From Anadara kagoshimensis (lineage: Eukaryota > Mollusca > Bivalvia > Arcoida > Arcidae): 64,000 nt of DNA. The stretch lies in assembly GCA_021292105.1 (NCBI GenBank), contig CM037874.1, forward strand, positions 27,473,083 to 27,537,082, written 5' to 3'. Position numbers and translations under genes: made by a program. The notes beneath the pieces are model-generated. The model searched no databases. It worked only from the letters and a program-made list of their open reading frames with translations, and was not told the DNA's origin. Positions 52,301 through 61,800 of this stretch are shown in pieces (the first letter of the stretch is position 1; the number at the start of each line of letters is the position of its first letter).

Positions 52301-55300
52301 ATCTGCTGCTTTCTTTAACGCTCTTGCTCTCTTAGAATCATTTTCCTAATGATAAATAGTTACAACAATATTAAATGCAATTCATAAAAATATAAACAAT
52401 GTTTTGTGAGCACTCACAATTTTAATTAAATAACTTTCATATTGATCTTTTAAACTATGAAAATATTGCATCAAGTCATGTTTTGCATTTAAACATTCTT
52501 TCACAACTGTACCAGTATCCTTAATGTAACTGTTATGAAACACCATCTTATTTCACAATCATAATATTTTAACACTACAGCCCATGTATAGTTATAATAC
52601 AGCACATGTGTAGGTAAACAACATTGACCTGTCAGTCTGACTTTGAATTTAAATAATATGTTATGGGTCAGTACATTTAAGAACTGTGTTTGTTAATTTT
52701 GTCTGCCTCATGGAAAACATGTATTGTATAAGTATTCACTGCAAATCATAACACAACCCCTGTATCAGGGGGATCATTGTATGAATATTTCAAATGAAAT
52801 GTCAAGTAAACAGGTCAATGTTGTTTGCCTATATATCATATTCTCAGTACAATTTGATAATAATACAAACAGTTAATTGTCTTTATATAAAATTTATACC
52901 AACCTTTAAGAAGTGATCAAAGTTTAACAACGCTTCTTAAGTTCACATTCCCTTTTCCTAATTCTCCTCTTCTCTGTTGTAAACTTTCCATCTTCATTTG
53001 AAATTCTGAAATATTCACAAATATTTCACATGAACTGCTTAATTCAAAAAGCTGCTCAATATACTGTTTCAGTTATGATGAAAGTAACTCTACATTACCA
53101 ACTATTTATCTGATCTAAAACAAAACAATGTAAAATTGTATAATTAACAACGTAAAAAACTGTAACACTGGATTCACCCATTGGCATTATCATATTCATG
53201 AGCAGTTTGTCCAGACAAAATATTTTTTATAACTTGAAGACTTGACAAAAATTATTTAGGAACAGCTGGTTGTTATATAGAGGACAGATTACCCCTGTGA
53301 TGTCACAGACATAGACAATGACTGATCTAGTTAGCAAGGAAGGTTTGTCTGATTGAATACTTACCATGTTTGACAGACCTTTATGAATCACAGTGCCTCT
53401 CAAAGCTAGATTTGAATCCCATTCAGGATAGATTCTTGTGCAACAGTGCAAGATAGTTTGTCAGTTAGCTTGTAGAGGGTAGGTGGTTATCACTGGGAAC
53501 TCCAGTTTCCTCCACCATCCCAGATCTAGCCACCTCAATATAAGTGACAGAATCTTGATTGAGACATAAAACTTTATTACTCCACTCCATTCTATCTTGC
53601 TGATGGATGAAGTTATAAAAGACAAACTCAGGATAATGCACCTCTTCAGGGAAATGACAAATGTTCAAGTCTGGAACCTCTCACAAGTTTTTGTAAAATT
53701 GTGTGAGATTTAGTCAAGAAATTTTGTCATCAATAGATACAGGCATGCACATTTTTTTTTTGGGGGGGGATTTTTTTTTTCATTTTATTAAATTAATAAA
53801 TTCCTAAATTTTCATTCTTATCAATACAGTACATAAAACACATACCTCTTTCTGTGCATCCAGTGCTTGCTTTACTTCAGCCATTTCTCTCCTTTTCTCA
53901 AGGAGGCGCGTAGCGGGTGTCAGGTGATCATCCTCACGCTCTGGCATTTTACTGTTGAAAATAAAAAGAAAAACAATTATGTTTATGTTTTATAATTAGT
54001 GATATTACAAGTATGAAACTATACATGCTTGTTAGAATTTTTCCAGTCACAGATCATATCTCAATCTATCAATTCATTTCAAAATGCAAATTTACAGAAA
54101 ATTACCCATCATTGATTCAATTCAACAGAAATCCTACATCAGATAATATTAACATCTTGTCTACTATATGATTGCATTCAAAAGATCCAATAAGATTCTA
54201 TGGGCACAGATAACAGGAGGATTTTGGGTTTAATAGTATCCTATTTATGATTAATACCTATTAACGTTTTGAGCAGAAAAATAAAGAAAACAATTATGCT
54301 GCATATTTCAAGATATAACATAGACTTTCAGGAAAAAAATAATATAAGTGTAATTCTATATCCAATGGAAAGGGTTTGCCGCTGTACCACGATACCCTCT
54401 AACGAAATCGCACGAGATGGCGTTTTCCTGGAAAACGATGTCATTGCGGGAATCTGTGACATTGACATTTTTCTAAAACTTTCCACAAATCATTAAGAGG
54501 TATTGATCACATAGTACAGCGGCAAATCCCATTTTACACCAAATTAGTGTTGACATGTGGTAAGCCTTTCAATCCACTGAGATTCAAATTTAGTGGACTC
54601 TGGGACTTGGCTCATTTGGTGTTTAGTCTGTATAGCATTCCCTTATACTGGAAATAATTCAGGTTTGAGTCAGTTTGGCCACTGCATCTTTCCCTTTCCT
54701 GTTACACAAGCATGGCATGCCAAATATCAAGCTCTGGTTCACCCAATTAACATACCTGTCAAGTCTCACACGCATTGCGCGTGAGAGTCACACATTTTGA
54801 TATTTAATCACGCTCACACGCACACCACTCCTTTCTCACGCATATTTGTGAAATACCCTTTTGTTCAAAGTTCATACAAATTATTAACGATAACTGCCGA
54901 TATACAATGTAAATATTTAATAATTAAAAAATAGCACATGAATTTTTCATAATTCAAAAACAATGCACTATCTTGTCACCAGATAAAAGTCTAAATCCAA
55001 AAATTGTATTTGATCATGTTGTGAGTACAATATTTTATGAAAATTTCTGAGGTTTTAAATGTTTAGTTTTGTTTTTAGAATGCAGGAAATTGCATATTCT
55101 TACTTTTTGATTTTTAAAATTTTTTCCGGGGAGCATGCCCCCGTACCCCCCTAGAGTGGATGGCACATTTCTCTCACTCTTTTATTCAAATCACCCTTGA
55201 CAGCTATGAATTAAGGCACATTCATTTCTATTACAATTAAGTGACAAAGGAAATAACGGAATCATTTTAGGATTTTTGTGACTTGTAACTTGGAAACGCA

Positions 55301-55472
55301 ACTGCACATAACCTTTAAAGAAAATACATGGTAGATATCTGTTCACATCATTTGATCATTGAAAACTATAAAGTAAACTGGTAAAGCAATTAAACGCTTA
55401 AAATTGAAGCACTTACACGAGGAGTTTGTCCTCGAATGTTGTTCGAAAATATTCTTCCAAACTGACCGCCAT
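43286..55472 (-). CDS. CFAP73: CFAP73/CCDC42-family axonemal coiled-coil protein, frame broken by 5 single-base losses
   Basis: Exons in transcript order: 55472-55417, 53951-53846, 53005-52904, 52345-52260, 51481-51311, 50812-50738, 50116-49959, 49350-49266, then one of two terminal exons (44060-43966 or 43381-43286). The deduced product is 312 residues if five lost bases are allowed for; the human family members are about 308-316 aa. Family hallmarks: N-terminus MAVSLEEYF, LEKRREMAEVKQALDAQKE, ENDSKRARALKKAADEKE, and the diagnostic WESRWTHIKNTAAKKT at residues about 230-245, close to CCDC42 WESRWAHIQNTAAKKT. The protein is almost entirely coiled coil. In other organisms CFAP73 (MIA2 in Chlamydomonas) works with CFAP100 in the modifier-of-inner-arms complex of motile cilia, and CCDC42 is needed for sperm flagella. 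I chose CFAP73 over CCDC42 from the N-terminus, but one bivalve gene could be co-orthologous to both. Confidence 0.88.
43966..44060 (-). CDS. CFAP73: CFAP73-like, alternative terminal exon 9a
   Basis: Acceptor TTTTTACAG. Encodes IQMF, then (after a one-base gap in a T run) EDLTDIVKDLKKSDTYASSY and a stop at 43968-43966. With one T added it is 96 nt, 31 residues plus stop, identical in length to exon 9b. An AATAAA (TTTATT on the plus strand, 43866-43871) lies about 95 bp past the stop, so the exon has its own polyadenylation signal. Confidence 0.7.
44375..44709. mobile_element. Foldback/MITE element with long inverted repeats
   Basis: Outer 38 bp (AATGAGATACATTTGGCGGG AAACAGTATCAGGACCGC) recur inverted at the right end with one mismatch. 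Inversion continues inward (CTGTTCACATTTC against GAAATGTGAACAG). The centre is a palindrome (AGATCTTATAATTT ... AAATTATAAGATCT). The whole element can fold into one hairpin. Confidence 0.8.
47467..47690. repeat. (AAAAT)n microsatellite after a poly-A run
   Basis: Pure A run followed by AAAAT units and AAATG variants. The long minus-strand F/I/L/Y-rich ORF across it is an artefact. Confidence 0.9.
49266..49350 (-). CDS. CFAP73: CFAP73-like, coding exon 8
   Basis: 85 nt, TTTCAG to CACCAG|GTATG. Encodes ATHNLYQLVKKHQKQAAGVE and on (residues 254-281). It ends in phase 0, so either terminal exon can follow. Confidence 0.88.
49782..49921. mobile_element. 140-bp hairpin MITE in intron 7
   Basis: Ends AATCCATTATGAGTTTATCC and its inverse (ATACTCATAATGGATT). 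Inner arms ACCCTCTGGCTTGAACATTTC and GAAATGTTGAACCCCGAGGGT also pair. The right end is 37 bp from the exon 7 donor. Confidence 0.7.
49959..50116 (-). CDS. CFAP73: CFAP73-like, coding exon 7 (signature exon)
   Basis: 158 nt, TTTCAG to AAAT|GTAAGT. Encodes residues 201-252 with the family signature WESRWTHIKNTAAKKT and LQLGKIKM. In frame. Confidence 0.92.
50738..50812 (-). CDS. CFAP73: CFAP73-like, coding exon 6
   Basis: 75 nt, TTATAG to GAA|GTAAGT. Encodes DLLERDQKNQEAIEKQRQDL and on, in frame. Confidence 0.88.
51311..51481 (-). CDS. CFAP73: CFAP73-like, coding exon 5 with one frame break
   Basis: 171 nt. LKDEKSSLVTDKDKLQGKLE through AGDEFHE is in one frame, then RDIIARHDTLVATHE in the next. 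The shift is at CATGAAAGAGAG, where one more A restores the frame (FHEKRDII). Acceptor TTGCAG and donor GAG|GTAATG are intact. Confidence 0.85.
52260..52345 (-). CDS. CFAP73: CFAP73-like, coding exon 4
   Basis: 86 nt, ATTAG to GACAG|GTAAAC. Encodes ENDSKRARALKKAADEKEMK and on (residues 90-117), in frame. Confidence 0.9.
52611..52832. mobile_element. MITE-like inverted repeat in intron 3
   Basis: GTAGGTAAACAACATTGACC at the left returns inverted as GGTCAATGTTGTTTGCCTAT at the right. The unpaired core is about 160 bp. Confidence 0.65.
52904..53005 (-). CDS. CFAP73: CFAP73-like, coding exon 3 with three frame breaks
   Basis: 102 nt where 105 are expected. EFQMKMESLQQRRGELGK, ECELK and ALLNFDHFLK are present but in different frames. 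The missing bases fall at the exon's first base (GG read as G), in an A run before GGGAATG, and at AAGAAG. Splice sites (TTTCAG, AAAG|GTTGGT) are intact. Confidence 0.8.
53340..53605 (+). repeat. SINE with CTCCACCATCCC core
   Basis: AATCACAGTGCCTCTCAAAG and TTTGAATCCC form the decayed head, followed by AACTCCAGTTTCCTCCACCA and GACAGAATCTTGATTGAGAC. Intron 2 of the CFAP73-like gene. Confidence 0.6.
53846..53951 (-). CDS. CFAP73: CFAP73-like, coding exon 2
   Basis: 106 nt between CAACAG and GAG|GTATG. Encodes residues 19-54, KMPEREDDHLTPATRLLEKR and on. The intron before it carries two dispersed repeats. Confidence 0.88.
54366..54535. mobile_element. MITE-like inverted repeat in intron 1
   Basis: Left arm GGGTTTGCCGCTGTACCACG ATACCCTCT returns inverted as AGAGGTATTGATCACATAGT ACAGCGGCAAATCCC. 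About 30-bp imperfect arms, 165 bp in total. Confidence 0.65.
54748..55215. repeat. Dispersed repeat with CACACGC-rich head
   Basis: Runs from ACCTGTCAAGTCTCACACGC to ACCCTTGACAGCTATGA. The ends CTGTCAAG and CTTGACAG are inverted, and GCATGCCCCCGTACCCCCC lies near the right end. No ORF. Confidence 0.5.
55417..55472 (-). CDS. CFAP73: CFAP73-like, coding exon 1
   Basis: ATG at 55472-55470, then MAVSLEEYFRTTFEDKLL. The exon ends in phase 2 at CTCCTCGT|GTAAGT. The start matches the family's N-terminus. Confidence 0.85.
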
Positions 55473-55771
55473 CGTGTTAGTTTTAACTGTTTTCAATGAA
55501 AAGTAATGTGGTTTTTACGATGAGACTGTGTTTACAATGTAGAATTCAATTTTAAGCCGCCATTTGTCAACAATGGCGATGTTGCTATGAAACGGAAGTG
55601 CGAGATTTTCATAATCTATGATAAAAAATTGTTTTTACTATTAATTGCCAATTGAATAAACATTAAAAATACATTTAATCATAACTTATAGAAAATAAAA
55701 AGCTTTGATTTTTTAAATCAGAAAAAATAACCCTACTTCCGATTTTAAAACGAGGCTTCCAAAACACGGTC
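55473..55771. promoter_or_regulatory. Bidirectional promoter of the CFAP73-like and NIPSNAP genes
   Basis: The two start codons face away from each other across 299 bp. Inside lie GCCGCCATTTG and CAATGGCGATG (YY1-like, on both strands), GTTGCTATGAAAC at 55581-55593, one base short of the X-box bound by RFX factors (GTTGCTATGGAAAC type), and CGGAAGTG at 55594-55601, an ETS/GABP-type site. An X-box fits a motile-cilium gene; ETS and YY1 sites fit a broadly expressed mitochondrial gene. Confidence 0.6.
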
Positions 55772-55863
55772 ATGGCGAAAGAACTTTGTAAACAATTTAT
55801 TTCACAGGGGTTGAGGCTTGCTAGACACAAGCCATTTTTACAGTTTTCAGAGACATCTACACG
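55772..55863 (+). CDS. NIPSNAP: NIPSNAP exon 1, mitochondrial presequence
   Basis: ATG at 55772 encodes MAKELCKQFISQGLRLARHK and on. Donor ACACG|GTATAA, phase 2. No acidic residues between residue 5 and residue 26, as expected of an import signal. Confidence 0.82.
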
Positions 55864-58800
55864 GTATAACCTAAATACATTGTTACAAAATGTCAATGCA
55901 CTGTAATGTGTAAATACACAGTTGTTTTGCAGTTGCAGACGACGCAAGTTGCATCATCTCCATCTTTCCATCAGCTGGTGTCATTGGAAAGACCTTCATA
56001 CATAATGAACTGAAGTTTTAAAGTCATTAGGCTTGCTGTCACGCATTGAAATCAATAAGGAAAAAATAAAGTGTTTTTTTCATGAGACTCAATATTTTTG
56101 CCAATTTATTTGTTGTGTAACTGGCCTTGAACTAGAGGTTGTATTTCAGCAAGGTTGCCTGCAAATGCTAAAAAGGATGGAGAGAAAAAATGATACACAT
56201 TCTACTCTAAATTCTGACAACACAATTTCTTACAATCATACAATGTCATACAAAATTGACATGGGATCAATTAGTTATACTCAGGAATAGAAGTCATTCA
56301 TTGTCCTTTGGGTTGTTTGAAACACATGTCCCATGTTGCATTGGGCATAGATGAAAAAACCCAGCTGCTCTTTGACTCATTGCTATAAGCTCATTTCATT
56401 AATATAAACTGATGCAACTACTATTGTTACCTATCATATGGCTTGTAAAATTTGGATGCAACTAACAAGGTGTTAGGTAAATAAATTTGGCCGGGAAATA
56501 AAATGGTTAAAACTCTGTTAATGTGTTAATCTTTTATGTACAGTTCAACCCTGATTTCTTGCCAACATTTTTTCAATCATATTTTAGCATTATAAGAAGT
56601 TTGGCAATGGATTGAGAGGGGAGGGATGTTTGCTTACTAAAAACATAATAGAAATATATTTTTGGACTTAAATAATAAATACTTTGGCAATAAGCAAGTT
56701 GGCAAAGTTATCAAGAGGCATTTTAACAGGCATTGGCTGTAGACCTTTCTATTTAAAAAAAACCAACAAAAAAAGTTTAATTAGTTTCCCATAGTGTCTA
56801 TAGTCCTATATTGTTTACATTAGCAGACACTACAGACCAACACTAACAGTGTGTGCCAAACTTCGTCGGACAAGTCCGATAAAATTACCGCTGGTCCGAT
56901 AAAAAATCAGATTTTTCCGGACCGTATGTCCGGTAACCAGTTCGGAAAATAGAGAGCGCCAAAAATTCGGATATATAGTTCCGATCCAATTCGAATTTTA
57001 TTATTGCCATCCGACTTCCGTTATTACAAAAATATACGTTCCAGGAGCTATTCCAGGGAAACCAATAAAACGGAAAGCAACAGGAGGCGCAAATTATGAA
57101 GAAAACGTGAAAGAAAATTTAAGCAGCATTGGATGGAGGGGCGACCATGGTTGCAATTTGACGAGGAGAAATGTGTAATGAAATGCACACACTGCTTTGA
57201 ATTTTACGGGTCGGGAGGCGCAGCACACAATAATAATTTAAAAGGCCAGAATACATTTATTTGTACTTCGATAAATAAATGTATTCTGACCTTTTAAATT
57301 ATTATTGTGTGCTACGCCTCCCTAACTCGACCCGACCCGACTCGTTTCTCCTTGTCAAATTGCAACCATGGTCGCCCTCCATCCAATGTTTCTTAAATTT
57401 TCTTTCAAATTTTCTTCATAATTTGTGCCTCCCGTAGCTTTCCGTTTTAAAGGAGAAAATAAGTAAATATTTACAAAACCGAATAATTGTTTTCTTTTAT
57501 TGAAGAATTTTTGGTCCAGTAAAAACCTTTCCGGTCTGGTAAAGTTTCTAGGTTTACCAGACCGAATGTCCATTAATCATTTTGAAAGTTTGGCACACAC
57601 TGCACTAACAAAGATATTTTGTGTAATTGTAGGTGCCTAAGTACATCAAATGTATTGTTAAAAGATAAAGGTAAAGATGGCAGTGATTCGGATAGTGAAG
57701 AGCAGACTGCTGCTGCCAAGTTTGATAAGCAGAGTAGAGGGTGGCTAAAAAATTTACTACCAGTAAGAACCATACAGCCTAGTAAAGAATCACATTCAAG
57801 TCGCTTGTCTAGTAAAGAAACAGTATATGAAATACAATGTAAGTTAATAAACTTATTTATTTAGTATTCTCTGACATTCAGGGTTCCACATAAAACACTA
57901 ATTATTTCCACATGATGGTATCATTTGATCCTGTGTTACCTGCTGTATCCATTTAACACCATAATTTTACATGTATTGATGATGTAACTCGAATTTTGTT
58001 GGTTTTTTTAGCTCACCTGACCGAAGGTCATGTGAGCTTATGGCATAGCGCAGCGTGTGTATGTGCGTGTGTGCGTGTGTGCGTCGTTAACACCTATTTT
58101 CGACTTCTCCTCTGAAACTACTGGACAGTTTTTAATGACACTTTGTCAGAAGTATATATGGGCCGGTGCAATTCAGATTTGTTCGTGGCGTTGCCATGGC
58201 TACCATAACTAGGTCAAGGTGACCTAGGGGTGCAAAAATCTTAAAAAATCTTCTTCTCCGAAAGTACTGATTGGAGAAAAAATCTGATGTGATATTTGGC
58301 TTCTCTAGGGTCTTAAGCCTATAGTTTGTTCATTTTGTGAAATTCGGATAAAAAATAGGTTACGCGTTTTTGCGTTTAATTTTGAAAAAATCGTAAAATA
58401 GCTTCAAATTGTCATAACTTGACTATTTGACCAGATAATAACATGGGGTTTTCAGTTTTGACATCTTCTTGTCAGTGTCTTCAAAATGAGGTCAAGGTCA
58501 ATTGTGAAGGTCGTGACCTAATTTTTTTTACCTCTGATTATAATTATTATCTCGAAAACTATAAACTTTTTGTATAGGCATGTATATTAGAATGTTGTAG
58601 GTATTGATACAACGATCATTTTGGTGTATAGAAAAAGGTCATGGGTTCAAAGGTCAAGGTCACAGATGTAAAACAATACTGAAATAGTTAATTATCTCGA
58701 AAACTATAAACATTTTGTATACGCATGTATATTAGAATGTTGTAGGTATTGATACAACGATCATTTTGATGTATAGAAAAAGGTCATGGGTTCAAAGGTC

Positions 58801-61800
58801 AAGGTCACAGATGTGAAACAATACCGAAATGGTTAATTATCTTGAAAACTATAAACTTTTTGTATAGGCATGTATATTAGAATGTTGTAGGTATTGATAC
58901 AACGATCATTTTGATGTATAGAAAAAGGTCATGGGTTTAAAGGTCAAGGTCACAGATGCGAAACAATACCGAAATGGTTAATTATCTCGAAAACTATAAG
59001 CTTTTTGTATAGGCATGTATATTAGAATGTTGTAGGTATTGATACAACGATCATTTTGATGTATAGAAAAAGGTCATGGGTTCAAAGGTCAAGGTCACAG
59101 ATGTGAAACAATACCGAAATGGTTAATTATCTCGAAAACTATAAACATTTTATATTGGCATGTATATTAGAATGTTGTAGGTATTGATACAACGATCATT
59201 TTGATGTATAGAAAAAGGTCATGGGTTCAAAGGTCAAGGTCACAGATGTGAAACAATACCGAAATGGTTATTTATCTTGAAAACTATAAACTTTGTATAG
59301 GCATGTATATTAGAATGTTGTAGGTATTGATACAACGATCATTTTGATGTATAGAAAAAGGTCATGGGTTCAAAGGTCAAGGTCATAGATTCGAAACAAT
59401 ACCGAAATGGTTAATTATCTCGAAAACTATAAACTTTTTGTATAGGCATGTGTAATAGAATGTTGTAGGTATTGATACAATGATCATTTTGATGTGTAGA
59501 AAAAGGTCATGGGTTCAAAGGTCAAGGTTACAGATGTGAAACAATACTGAAATGGTTAATTATCTCGAAAACTATAAACTTTTTGTATAGGCATATATAT
59601 TAGAATGTTGTAAGTATTGATACAACGATCATTTTGATGTATAGGAAAAGGTCATGGGTTCAAAGGTCAAGGTCACAGATGTAAAACAATACTGAAATGG
59701 TTAATTATCTTGAAAACTATTAACTTTTTGTATAGGCATGTATACTGGAAAGTTGTAGGTATTGATACAATGGTTATCATGATGTAAAGAAAAAAGTCAT
59801 TGGGGTTTAGTATTTATGTTGTCTTTAAATCTATCAGCTTGCCATTAGTTATCAGGTGAGCGTATCAGGCCCATGGGCCTCTTGTTTTTGGACCAGAGCA
59901 CATGATAAAAAATGAGAAAAAAGTAAATGGATCATAGTTTTAGCAACTTGCAAATTTTTCTTATTCATTATTTTGATCACTTAATGTAATAATATATGAA
60001 AAGTAGATTTAAAATTTCTGCAAATAATTATATTTATATATACATGTAATTTGTTTGTGCAAATCACATGAATTGTGAAAAAAGTATCAAAAGGAGCCAT
60101 CATGTGTAAGGAGTTAGATGTGCTAAACATTTAAAATCAAACAAAGATGAAGTATAAGTTACATGGTTTGGCTTTCTAAGCTTTTATATTGATGATATGT
60201 ACACTGAATTAAGCAACAAAAATGTACAGTGGTACTTTTAACAGTCGAAGACAAATTAATCATATGCCCAAGTTTAATTAGCAAGCAGTGTTCATTCTAG
60301 GATTTTTCAGAGGGTTTTCAAAAATTTCCTTTAAAACTCCATAATATCAATAATTTTGCATTCAAGTAGTGTTAAACAAGGTCCTTTAAATCATTTCCAA
60401 TGGGGTCATTTGGCAAAATAATGAGTCAATGGCCCTAAGGCCCCTCCTAGAATGAACACTGAGCAATTTAAGAAACCAGTTACTATTGGTCCTTCATACA
60501 TATCTGCTTCACAAACTTCATTTCATTGCATTCTCTTATACTATAATTTGAATTTAAGTTGAAGGAGAGCATGAGTATTGATTTAAAATGATTCTAATCA
60601 ACATCATGCAGATTCTTTGTGTTGGATACTGTAATTTTGAGTGTTGAATTTTGTATTCAAGGTGTTTAATAAAATTTTGCAGTCTGGTATCCATATTTTT
60701 CAAAGTTGACCAATGGCATGGGTTCTAGTTTGATTTTCAATTTGCATGGCTATATGATGCTTTTAAATTGTGTTTTACTTTGTGTACTGGTACTATCAAT
60801 TCAATATTTTGAAAGTGAGAGAAAGGAGTACAAATTGTTAACTGAAAATGGAACTTTTTCAGGCTTCTTTGTAAAATAACTCATGAACTGAAATGGGAAT
60901 TTGTTCAGGCCCCTTTGTAAGATTGTTTGTGTTCTTCATTGTGGGTTTATTTTCAGTTCATGCTGTTAAACCAGAAAATATGGAAGGATACCTGAAACAG
61001 TTGTAAGTATTTACTGATTGCTGTCATAGATTTGGAATATGTTAATAGATACTGATTTAGTTAAAATGTTGGTGTGATTTATATATTGCTGTACACATAA
61101 TTTCATTATTGCCATTGCAAACTTCTGATCAAATTCTTAATTTTGTTCTTTGTCAATTTAAGAATAAAAGTCTTTTACCCTTCCCCTATAGGTGAATGAT
61201 ATAAATTTGCGTTCTACTACCGACGGTGATCCACTCGATATATACTTTATAGTGAATACACGTACTTCATCAGCCTGAAGAAATTAATTTTTTACCACCC
61301 TGTGTCTTGAATAGAATGTTAGTGATACTGTTCACAATTAACAATCCCAAATAATATTATGGATGTATCTATTTCCTTGAAAACTTTCTTTCACTTGCCT
61401 CTATCGTTCAGCTTGCCTCTAGATTTTATTTCTAAGTTTTTGAAAACAAAAATATTCTTTCAAACTAACACCAAATTACTTTGATCTTTGACTGCAATCT
61501 ATTATTGATTGGATGCCTTTGCTTTTGGTCCATGATAAATTAAACCACACATAACATTTTGGTTATTGTCATTTCACCCCTTGTCATTTAACTTATTTAT
61601 TAGAAATTGTATATGGTCTTGTAGTATCAAGTTTTATTTGATAATTTTTATAAGATTTGCATGTGCCTAACAGTAGAATATTAGAATCCTATACTAGTTG
61701 TTTTTTTTTGTTTCAGTGAACTATTTCAACGGTTAATGCATGATAAAAAGACTGGAGCTAAACTCATAGGAAGCTTTACAGTGGAAATAGGAGATCAAGA

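Noticed and set aside
57355..57773. Minus-strand ORFs over NIPSNAP intron 1 and exon 2
   Set aside because: One reads the hAT-like foldback arm and the other is antisense to exon 2; neither has splice or start support.
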